From NCBI GenBank assembly GCA_003022655.1, contig PXSX01000170.1, positions 1-5,041 of the forward strand: 5,041 nucleotides of DNA. The letters run 5' to 3'. This stretch comes from Bacteroidetes bacterium QH_1_64_81 (lineage in GTDB: Bacteria > Bacteroidota > Rhodothermia > Rhodothermales > Salinibacteraceae). A program made the position numbers and the translations under genes. Numbering within the stretch: the first letter of the stretch is position 1; every line of letters starts with the position of its first letter. The notes under the pieces are model-generated. The model was not told where the DNA came from and ran no database searches. It was given only the letters and a program-made list of their open reading frames with translations. This document shows, piece by piece, positions 1-5,041 of this stretch.

Positions 1-25
1 TCCAACCTTCAACCGTCCAACTCGA
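1..25. repeat. short heptad-like CAAC repeat before the thioesterase gene
   Basis: The motif CAAC occurs at 3-6, 10-13 and 18-21, that is at spacings of 7 and 8 bases, each preceded by a pyrimidine. The block abuts the ATG at 26 and probably continues to the left of the window. It looks like the right-hand end of a degenerate heptanucleotide repeat tract of the kind seen in intergenic DNA of some bacteria. Only about three units are visible, so this is a weak call. No ribosome-binding site or promoter can be made out in it. Confidence 0.35.
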
Positions 26-571
26 ATGCCGTCTTCCAAACCGGTCTCGAACTCGCGATGCAAGATGACCGAGATCGTGCTTCCCAATGACACGAACGGA
101 CTGGGCAACATGATGGGCGGACGGCTGCTGCACCTGATGGACAAGTGTGCGGCCATCTCGGCCCAGCGCCACGCCAACCGGGTGTGCGTGACCGCCGCCG
201 TCGACAACGTCGAGTTTCAGTCGGCCATCGAAGAGGGCGAGGTGGTCGTCATCGAGAGCCACGTCAACCGGGCCTTCCGGACCTCGATGGAGGTGGAGCT
301 GAACGTGTGGGCGGAAAATCCGCTTCAGGAAACGCGCCGCAAATGCAACCGCGCCTTCTATACGTATGTAGCGCTGGACGAAGGGGGCTCCACCGTTCCC
401 GTGCCGGACGTGACCCCCCGGACGGAGCGTGAGCACGAGCAGTACGAGGCCGCCGCTAAGCGCCGGGACATCCGCCTCGTGCTTGCCGGGCGGAAGGGCC
501 TTGAAGACGCGTCGAGCCTGAAGGAAGACATGCTGACGGCCCTACAACACTCGACGGATGCAGAAGCGTGA
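26..571 (+). CDS. acyl-CoA thioesterase, single hotdog domain (YkhA/YciA type)
   Basis: The 181-residue product should hydrolyse acyl-CoA thioesters to free acid and CoA in the cytoplasm. The hotdog-fold signature is clear. It has LPNDTN at 19-24, the glycine-rich turn GNMMGG at 27-32 leading into the central helix with Asp39, and a first long strand around 52-64. RTSMEV at 85-90 and the closing strand FYTYVALD at 111-118 complete it. The tail after residue 125 (PVPDVTPRTE, then an Arg-rich helix to about 156) matches the longer Bacillus YkhA-like subfamily better than the shorter E. coli YciA. The ATG at 26 is preferred over the internal ATG at 65 because the stretch before MTEIVLPNDTN is also typical of this subfamily. 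No in-frame stop lies between base 1 and the ATG, so a start outside the window cannot be excluded. No Shine-Dalgarno sequence is visible. The last 14 bases overlap the next gene. Acyl chain preference cannot be read from the sequence. Confidence 0.87.
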   Translation: MPSSKPVSNSRCKMTEIVLPNDTNGLGNMMGGRLLHLMDKCAAISAQRHANRVCVTAAVDNVEFQSAIEEGEVVVIESHVNRAFRTSMEVELNVWAENPLQETRRKCNRAFYTYVALDEGGSTVPVPDVTPRTEREHEQYEAAAKRRDIRLVLAGRKGLEDASSLKEDMLTALQHSTDAEA

Positions 572-1076
572 CCGAAGTGGTCCGACTTGCCGAGAGCGAG
601 CGCGGGGCCTGTTCTCGACGCTTCTTCCCGCCCTCCTGGTGGTCCTTGTAGGACTGCTCCGCCCCTCCCCCACCGTCGCCCAGCGACAGCCCGGCGCCGC
701 GGGGATCGGCTTTCAGGTGGGTCGCCCCGGCGGCCTCGCCCTCAAGTTGTACCGCCCCAGCCCAATTGCCTACGACGCCGTCATCAGCACTGACGGCGAC
801 GACTACGTCGTCAGCCACTATCATCGGCTGTGGGAGCGCCCGCTTCCGAACTCCCCGCTCCACTTGTATCTCGGCCCCGGGCTCATGGTGGGGGTTGGAG
901 ACCTCGCCCGCTCGCCCGATCTGCGTCTCGGCCTCAGTACGGAAGCTGGACTCAATTTTTACGCCGAACGGTTCGAGGTTTTCTTGCATGTGACCCCCAC
1001 CCTCCGCTTTTTACCGAGTACCCGCGTGACGCTCGACGGAAACGTGGGCCTCCGCTATTACCTTCGTCGTCCCTGA
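558..1076 (+). CDS. small exported beta-barrel-like protein, function unknown
   Basis: The product has 172 residues. It starts with a charged N-region (1-17, five Arg and one Lys), a hydrophobic core at about 18-34 rich in Leu and Val, and a likely signal peptidase I site after TVA (residue 41). This leaves a mature protein of about 131 residues. Cys11 lies before the hydrophobic core and is not a lipobox. The mature part alternates polar and hydrophobic residues in strand-turn-strand units: GIGFQVGRPGGLALKLY at 50-66, then LHLYLGPGLMVGVG, then repeated strands ending in VGLRYYLRRP. This layout, with the GxPxGLxLK-like turn and an aromatic final strand, resembles a family of small (about eight-stranded) outer-membrane-type barrels common in Bacteroidota and relatives. 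That family placement is from memory of the pattern. The ATG at 558 lies inside the end of the thioesterase gene, implying translational coupling. No other start would preserve the signal peptide. Ligand or role is unknown. Confidence 0.75.
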   Translation: MQKRDRSGPTCRERARGLFSTLLPALLVVLVGLLRPSPTVAQRQPGAAGIGFQVGRPGGLALKLYRPSPIAYDAVISTDGDDYVVSHYHRLWERPLPNSPLHLYLGPGLMVGVGDLARSPDLRLGLSTEAGLNFYAERFEVFLHVTPTLRFLPSTRVTLDGNVGLRYYLRRP

Positions 1077-1113
1077 CCCTCGAGCAGGGAGAGCTTCACT
1101 CTGATCCACCCTC

Positions 1114-2037
1114 ATGCTGTTTAACCGCGTTCTCATTACTGGGGCCAGCGGACTTCTCGGACAGTCCCTAGTCCGCCGCATGAGCCAGAATCGGGAGTAT
1201 GACGTGCTGGCGACGGCCCGCGACGATTCCCCCCGCTTCGAGGCCGAATCGTGCGGCTACGCGCCGCTCGACGTGACCCAGCCCGACGAGGTGGAAGCCA
1301 TCTTCCAGAACTTCACGCCCAGCGTCGTGATCAACTGCGCCGCGATGTCCGACGTGGCGGCGTGCGACGAGCACCGCAGCGAGGCGTGGGCGGTGAACGC
1401 CCGGGCCGTGAAGCGGCTTGCCAAGCACTGCCGGGACACCGGCGCCCGGCTCGTGCAGGTCTCCTCCGACTTCGTGTTCAATGGCAAGCGCGGCCCCTAC
1501 GACGAGGACGCTCGGCCCGACCCCGTCAACTACTACGGGCGCACAAAGCTGGCGGGCGAGAACGCCGTCCGGGAGGCCGGGCGCTCGAACTGGGCCATCG
1601 TCCGCACCGTGCTGCTCTACGGCACAGGGCGGGACCTGAGCCGCTCGAACGTGGTGCTCTGGATGATTGACCAGCTGTCGAAGGGGGAGCCCCTTCACAT
1701 CGTCGATGACCAGCATCGCACGCCCACGCACGTCGACGACCTGGCGATCGGAATCGAGTGTGTCGTGCACCACGAGGAAACGGGCATTTACCACCTCTCG
1801 GGGCCCGATCTCGTGTCGATCTACGAGCTGGCCGGCACCGTGGCGGAGGTGTTTGGGCTCGACGGGTCGCTCATCGAGCCCGTCTCAAGCGACTTCTTCG
1901 AGGACGACGTGGAGCGCCCCCCGCGCACCGGTTTCATTATCGACAAGGCGAAGACGAAGCTCGACTACGACCCGCGCTCCCTGGAAGAGGGGCTTCGCGA
2001 CGTGCAGGCGTCCCTGCAAGGATTCTCCTCGTCCTGA
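1114..2037 (+). CDS. RmlD-like NAD(P)-dependent sugar-nucleotide reductase (extended SDR)
   Basis: This is a 307-residue Rossmann-fold protein of the RmlD branch of extended short-chain dehydrogenases, close to the usual length of about 300. The dinucleotide-binding loop TGASGLLG is at 9-16. LDVTQPDEV at 52-60 and VVINCAAMSDVAACDE at 71-86 match the RmlD core. Catalytic positions are Ser118 with Asp119 in VSSDFVFNG, and the pair Tyr141/Lys145 in YGRTK. The C-terminal RPPRTGFIIDKAKTKL (268-283) is the RmlD-type substrate-side segment. The best-known reaction is reduction of dTDP-4-dehydrorhamnose to dTDP-L-rhamnose for cell-surface polysaccharide. No other rhamnose gene (rmlA, B, C) is in the window, so the substrate is uncertain and no symbol is given. 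MAT2B-like or other sugar reductases of this clan are alternatives. The ATG is fixed by the nucleotide-binding loop, since the next Met is past it. No close Shine-Dalgarno is seen. The gene lies 37 bases after the barrel gene and 53 before serS. Confidence 0.82.
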   Translation: MLFNRVLITGASGLLGQSLVRRMSQNREYDVLATARDDSPRFEAESCGYAPLDVTQPDEVEAIFQNFTPSVVINCAAMSDVAACDEHRSEAWAVNARAVKRLAKHCRDTGARLVQVSSDFVFNGKRGPYDEDARPDPVNYYGRTKLAGENAVREAGRSNWAIVRTVLLYGTGRDLSRSNVVLWMIDQLSKGEPLHIVDDQHRTPTHVDDLAIGIECVVHHEETGIYHLSGPDLVSIYELAGTVAEVFGLDGSLIEPVSSDFFEDDVERPPRTGFIIDKAKTKLDYDPRSLEEGLRDVQASLQGFSSS

Positions 2038-2090
2038 GAGCGCACCCTCTTTCTCATCAAGGACCCACAGACGACGGATTCCCCCTCCAC

Positions 2091-3386
2091 ATGCTCGATC
2101 TCGACACCGTCCGCAACGACCCCCGTCGCGTCAAGGAGGCCATCCGCGCGAAAGGCACCGGCTCCCCCGCCCTCGTGGACACGCTCTTGGAGGTCGACGA
2201 AGAGCGACGGGCCGCCATCACGGAGCTGCAGGAGACGCAGTCCCGACAGAACGACCTTTCCCAGCAGATTGGCGCGCTGAAGCGCGAGGGGAAGGACGCG
2301 GAGGCGGAGGCAATCATCGAGAAGACGAGTCAGATGAAGGAGGACATTAAACGCCTCAAGGAGGCGGTCCAGGAGGCAGAGGCCGAGCAGGAGGAGCTGG
2401 TGCTGGAGCTCCCGAACATTCCGCACCCGAGCGTGCCGGTGGGGGAGGACGAGGACGACAACGAGGTGGCGGAGACGTTCGGGGAGCGACCGTCGTTCGA
2501 CGTTGACGACTTCGACCCGGCCCCGCACTGGGAGCTCGCCGACCGGCACGGGCTGGTGGACCTGGAGCGAGGCGCGAAGGTGACCGGGAGTGGCTTCCCC
2601 TTCTACCTGGGAAAGGGTGCCCGGCTCCAGCGGGCCCTCCTCAACTTTTTCCTCGACCGGGCCCGCGAGCGCGGCTACACCGAAATGCAGGCGCCCCTCT
2701 TCGTCAATCCCGAGAGCGCGGAGGGCACCGGCCAGCTGCCGGACAAGGACGACCTGATGTACGAAATCCCGAAGGACGACTTCTACCCCATTCCCACGGC
2801 CGAGGTGCCCGTCACCAACTTCCACCGCGACGAAATCCTTTCGGCGGACGATCTTCCGCTCCAGTACTGCACCTACTCCCCCTGCTGGCGGCGCGAGGCG
2901 GGGAGCTACGGGGCCGACGTGCGCGGCCTGAATCGACTGCACCAGTTCGACAAGGTGGAGCTCGTGCGCATCGTCCATCCCGACGAGAGCTACCGGGCTC
3001 TCGATGAGCTTCTAGCGGACGCGGAGAGCGCCCTCGATGCCCTCGAGCTTCCGTACCGCCGCCTCCTCATGTGCACGGGCGACATGGGCTTCACGCAGGC
3101 GAAGGTGTACGACCTGGAGGTCTGGAGCGCGGCCCAGGAGCGCTGGCTCGAGGTCTCCTCGGTCTCGAACTTCGAGGCCTTCCAGGCCCGGCGCATGCAG
3201 ATCCGGTACCGCCCAGAGCCGGAGGCCAAGCCCGAACTCGTCCACACGCTCAACGGAAGCGGCCTCGCCTTCCCCCGCATCCTTGCGGCCCTGCTCGAAA
3301 ACAACCAGCAGCCCGACGGCTCGATCGAACTGCCGGAGGCCCTCCATTCGTACACCGGCTTCGTGCGGATCGAGGCGGAGGAGTAA
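2091..3386 (+). CDS. serS: seryl-tRNA synthetase
   Basis: This class II synthetase charges tRNA-Ser (and tRNA-Sec where present) with serine in the cytoplasm. The 431-residue product matches the E. coli enzyme (430). Residues 1-110 form the tRNA-binding arm, a long antiparallel coiled coil (about 30-105) rich in Glu, Lys and Gln. The catalytic domain follows: motif 1 around GYTEMQAPLFV (195-205), the serine-recognition TAE at 236-238, and motif 2 from CWRREAGSYGADVRGL (265-280) to HQF (284-286). Motif 3 is GSGLAFPRILAALLEN (389-404) with its invariant Arg396. The frame is open upstream to about 1758, inside the preceding gene. The ATG at 2091 is chosen because MLDLDTVRNDPRRV is the canonical SerRS N-terminus. 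An AAGGA at 2059-2063 is too far away to serve as a Shine-Dalgarno. By hand count there are 86 Asp/Glu and 48 Lys/Arg, as expected of a salt-in halophile. No key residue appears missing. Confidence 0.97.
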   Translation: MLDLDTVRNDPRRVKEAIRAKGTGSPALVDTLLEVDEERRAAITELQETQSRQNDLSQQIGALKREGKDAEAEAIIEKTSQMKEDIKRLKEAVQEAEAEQEELVLELPNIPHPSVPVGEDEDDNEVAETFGERPSFDVDDFDPAPHWELADRHGLVDLERGAKVTGSGFPFYLGKGARLQRALLNFFLDRARERGYTEMQAPLFVNPESAEGTGQLPDKDDLMYEIPKDDFYPIPTAEVPVTNFHRDEILSADDLPLQYCTYSPCWRREAGSYGADVRGLNRLHQFDKVELVRIVHPDESYRALDELLADAESALDALELPYRRLLMCTGDMGFTQAKVYDLEVWSAAQERWLEVSSVSNFEAFQARRMQIRYRPEPEAKPELVHTLNGSGLAFPRILAALLENNQQPDGSIELPEALHSYTGFVRIEAEE

Positions 3387-3389
3387 TTC

Positions 3390-3446
3390 GTGAGATGTGA
3401 TTCGTGAGGCGTGACTGCTGTGATCTCCCCCTTCACACTTCACGCC
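3390..3446. repeat. GTGA heptad repeats, four direct and two inverted copies
   Basis: GTGA begins at 3390, 3397, 3404 and 3411, an exact 7-base period of the form GTGANNN. An off-register copy starts at 3420. Its complement TCAC begins at 3433 and 3440, again 7 apart, so the same heptad is present on the minus strand. The tract starts four bases after the serS stop and fills most of the gap to the fbp stop. The variable three bases differ in every unit, so only GTGA and the spacing are conserved. Confidence 0.7.
3408..3446. terminator. possible bidirectional hairpin between serS and fbp
   Basis: GGCGTGA (3408-3414) pairs with TCACGCC (3440-3446) and TGTGA (3419-3423) with TCACA (3433-3437). 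They are separated by a 4/2-base internal loop, with a 9-base pyrimidine-rich apical loop. The position between two converging genes suits a shared transcription end. There is no T-tract on either strand, so it is not a classical intrinsic terminator. The symmetry follows from the inverted heptads and may have no termination role. Confidence 0.3.
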
Positions 3447-3463
3447 CGCTCGCCCATTCCCCC

Positions 3464-4510
3464 CTACGCCTCCACCCGCTCCGGCTCGCCCTGCAAGAAG
3501 GCCTCGGCCCGGCGCACCATCTTCTCGCTCCCGATAAAGAGCGGCGTGCGCTGGTGAAGCTTTTCAGGCGACTTTTCCAGGATTCGGGTGTGTCCGTCCG
3601 AGGCGACCCCGCCGGCCTGCTCGACAATAAAGCCCATCGGGTTCGCCTCGTACATGAGGCGGAGCTTTCCGTTGGGACTGCCCTCGGTGGCGGGATACAT
3701 GTAGATGCCGCCCTTCAGCAGGTTGCGGTGGAAGTCGGACACGAAGGAACCGATGTAACGCGTCTTGGCGGGCCGGTTCGTTTCGGGGTCCTGTTGCTGC
3801 AGCCAGTCCAGGTATTCTCGCAGGCCCTCCTCGAAGGAGTGGTAGTAGCCGCTGTTGATGGAGAAACGGCGGCCGCGGGTGGGGGTCTGAAGGTCCGGAT
3901 GCGACAGGAGAAACTCTCCAATGGAAGGATCCAGCGTGAAGCCGTTTACCCCGTTTCCAGTGGTGTAGACAAGCATCGTCGACGAGCCGTAGACGATGTA
4001 GCCGGCCGCCACCTGCTCGGTCCCCGGCTGGAGCGCCGCCTCGGGATCCGGTTTTTCCTTGTCATAGCCCTCCGGCAGCCGGTAGATGCTGAAGATTGTT
4101 CCCACCGACACGTTCACGTCAATGTTCGACGACCCGTCGAGCGGATCTAGAAGCACGATGTACTTCCCATCCCCCTCCTCCGAAACGCTGCTCAGCGGAA
4201 TGGCCTCGGCGTGTTCCTCGGAGCCGATGAGGCAGCACTCGCCGCCCCGACGCAGCGCCTGCACGAATTCACGGTGCGCGAGAGCGTCCATCTTTTGCTG
4301 CACCTCCCCCTGGACGTTGGTCTCGCCGGTGCTGCCGTAGATGTCGATGAGTCCGGCGCGGCGCATGTCGCGGTTCACGATCTTGGCCGCCAGGCCAATA
4401 TCGCGCAGGAGGCGGGAGAAGGCGCCGGTCGAATGGGAAAAGAAATCCTGCCGTTCGAGGATGAACTGCTCGAGGGTTTTGAACGTGCCCAGCTCGGCGT
4501 CGGGCGAGCC
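3464..4510 (-). CDS. fbp: fructose-1,6-bisphosphatase class I; start codon unclear
   Basis: The enzyme hydrolyses fructose-1,6-bisphosphate to fructose-6-phosphate in gluconeogenesis, in the cytoplasm and with divalent metals. Numbered from the in-frame GTG at 4378 (304 residues), it shows NVQGEVQQKMD (21-31), SEE (53-55) and the metal/phosphate motif DPLDGSSN (78-85), followed by IDVNVSVGTIFSIY. RYIGSFVSDFHRNLLKGG (207-224) and KLRLMYEANPMGF with Glu244 follow. Upstream of the GTG the frame stays open for 44 more codons to a TGA at 4513-4511. It encodes typical FBPase N-terminus, including FKTLEQFILERQ, HSTGAFSRLLRD and AAKIV. In the family this region carries the AMP-site helices, so the GTG is unlikely to be the true start. 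No ATG, GTG or TTG lies in that stretch, only CTG at 4492 (342 residues, a usual length). The nearby ATG at 4514 is one base out of frame. The coordinates give the open conserved span; the 5' end is unresolved. The gene converges on serS and follows the DUF2064 gene by about 150 bases. Confidence 0.9.
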   Translation of the reverse strand, partial: GSPDAELGTFKTLEQFILERQDFFSHSTGAFSRLLRDIGLAAKIVNRDMRRAGLIDIYGSTGETNVQGEVQQKMDALAHREFVQALRRGGECCLIGSEEHAEAIPLSSVSEEGDGKYIVLLDPLDGSSNIDVNVSVGTIFSIYRLPEGYDKEKPDPEAALQPGTEQVAAGYIVYGSSTMLVYTTGNGVNGFTLDPSIGEFLLSHPDLQTPTRGRRFSINSGYYHSFEEGLREYLDWLQQQDPETNRPAKTRYIGSFVSDFHRNLLKGGIYMYPATEGSPNGKLRLMYEANPMGFIVEQAGGVASDGHTRILEKSPEKLHQRTPLFIGSEKMVRRAEAFLQGEPERVEA

Positions 4511-4513
4511 TCA

Positions 4514-4663
4514 TGGTGCGTGCCAGACTTGTGAGTGATAGGAGGACGGACCGAAGTGACCACACAACGTACAAGATTTTGGAAGCGGCTCCAAACGCGG
4601 AGGTCCGCGGTGAGCTGCTTCACGGGTGCACACCACGGGAACCACTCCAGACCCGCAAGACAA
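4514..4663 (-). other. intergenic leader of fbp, no gene recognised
   Basis: This stretch separates the DUF2064 stop from the putative fbp ATG. It holds a short perfect hairpin, CGCGG (4596-4600) with CCGCG (4605-4609), but no T-tract. It has no convincing promoter hexamers and no Shine-Dalgarno before 4514. On the minus strand the bases just before the ATG are GGCACGCACC, C-rich like those before the RmlD-like and serS starts. A minus-strand frame opens at 4574 and runs through the ATG at 4514, but its residues before 4514 look like nothing recognisable. Confidence 0.4.
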
Positions 4664-5041
4664 TCATGACGATTTGGCGGGGTGATTCGCAAGGAGGGCC
4701 TCCAGGTCAAGATGGTCGGCAAGCCGGCGCGTGTTCGGGACATCGGGGTTCCCGGTCTCCAGGTCGGCCAGCATCCGATGAAGATCCTGCGGGGTGTCTA
4801 CGTCGTACCACTGCGGGAGGACCGTAAGGTTTGCGTCCGTGCGTCCGGCCCGTGCCAGCGTGTCGGCAAAGACCTGCGAGTGGCTGTAGCTCATGTCGTC
4901 GAACAACTGCGGGTAGAAGGCGCTCATGCCCAGCAGGTAGAATCCGCCGTCCTCGGTCGGCCCCAGGCAGAGCGACCGCGGCGCCCGGAGGGCCCGGTCC
5001 GCCTGTCGAAGAAAGGAGCGCGGGAGCGTCGGGTGGTCGCT
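4664..5041 (-). CDS. DUF2064/TIGR04282-type glycosyltransferase, C-terminal part
   Basis: The frame is open from the right edge of the window to a TGA at 4666-4664, giving 125 residues of C-terminus; the N-terminus is outside. Reading inward from the edge, the segment begins SDHPTLP, then has LCLGPTEDGGFYLLGM, then SYSHSQVFADTLARAG, and VLPQWYDVDTPQDLHRM. The order (G)SDxPTL, LGPxxDGGxYLxG, WSxSxVxxxTL and YDVDTPxDL is that of the GT-A-fold DUF2064 family, named in some databases as TIGR04282 arsenosugar-type glycosyltransferases. It is related in fold to MobA/CofC nucleotidyltransferases. The real substrate is not known from sequence, and the arsenosugar name should not be taken as function. 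A shorter start at the ATG at 4927 would cut the conserved DGGFYLLG block in two, so the gene certainly begins beyond the window. It lies on the same strand as fbp, about 150 bases upstream of it. Confidence 0.83.
   Translation of the reverse strand, partial: SDHPTLPRSFLRQADRALRAPRSLCLGPTEDGGFYLLGMSAFYPQLFDDMSYSHSQVFADTLARAGRTDANLTVLPQWYDVDTPQDLHRMLADLETGNPDVPNTRRLADHLDLEALLANHPAKSS

Noticed and set aside
1168..1794. Open frame of 208 codons on the minus strand opposite the RmlD-like gene
   Set aside because: It is an antisense shadow with low-complexity Val/Gly/Arg composition. The sense strand has a full SDR signature.
1758..2090. N-terminal extension of the serS frame into the preceding gene
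   Set aside because: The canonical SerRS N-terminus begins at the ATG at 2091. The upstream residues are an Arg-rich shadow of the RmlD-like gene in another frame.
2445..2470. Acidic stretch GEDEDDNE in SerRS as an unusual insertion
   Set aside because: The equivalent linker in other SerRS (VPVGxDExDN) is also acidic and of similar length, so this is the normal junction between the arm and the catalytic domain.
1965..2978. Long open frame of 337 codons on the minus strand opposite serS
   Set aside because: Long antisense frames are expected opposite GC-rich genes. Its product has no recognisable domain, and the plus strand carries clear SerRS motifs.
3250..3305. SerRS motif 3 reading GLAFPR instead of GLAVGR as a defect
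   Set aside because: Pro before the invariant Arg occurs in other bacterial SerRS (the Thermus type), and the Arg is kept.
3390..3446. CRISPR array
   Set aside because: Units are only 7 bases long with 4 conserved bases. There are no repeats of 20-40 bases and no spacers.
3404..4150. Plus-strand open frame of 248 codons across fbp
   Set aside because: It lies antisense to unmistakable FBPase motifs and has no family features of its own.
4596..4609. Short GC hairpin CGCGG/CCGCG as a terminator of the DUF2064 gene
   Set aside because: It has a 5-base stem with a 4-base loop and no T-tract on the minus strand. Such stems are common by chance in GC-rich DNA.

Overview
The window looks like ordinary chromosomal DNA from a GC-rich, probably halophilic member of the Rhodothermota/Bacteroidota, most like Salinibacter. 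Three things point there. The encoded proteins are strongly acidic; by hand count the seryl-tRNA synthetase has 86 Asp/Glu against 48 Lys/Arg. A small exported beta-barrel protein of a type common in that group is present. The start codons lack a well-placed Shine-Dalgarno sequence and are preceded by C-rich stretches. The assignment is an inference from gene content and style; no rRNA or other marker is present.

Plus-strand half (1-3386): a short heptad-like repeat (1-25) leads into a hotdog-fold acyl-CoA thioesterase (26-571). Its 3' end overlaps a small secreted beta-barrel protein of unknown function (558-1076). An RmlD-like NAD(P)-dependent sugar-nucleotide reductase (1114-2037) and seryl-tRNA synthetase serS (2091-3386) follow. 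Gaps of 37 and 53 bases suggest the four genes may be co-transcribed, although their functions are unrelated.

Convergent junction (3387-3463): serS and fbp face each other across 77 bases. This gap holds GTGA-headed heptads on the plus strand and the same motif inverted further on. Together they can fold into an imperfect hairpin between the two genes.

Minus-strand half (3464-5041): class I fructose-1,6-bisphosphatase fbp, and upstream of it the C-terminal part of a DUF2064/TIGR04282-type glycosyltransferase that runs off the right edge. The gap between them is about 150 bases and I see no gene in it.

The most notable point is the 5' end of fbp. Recognisable FBPase sequence continues well upstream of the first in-frame conventional start (GTG at 4378) to an in-frame stop at 4513-4511. 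The only nearby ATG (4514-4512) is one base out of frame. This suggests a one-base indel or sequencing error at the start codon, or a non-AUG start. I found no convincing new biological system; the genes are mainly housekeeping or conserved accessory genes.
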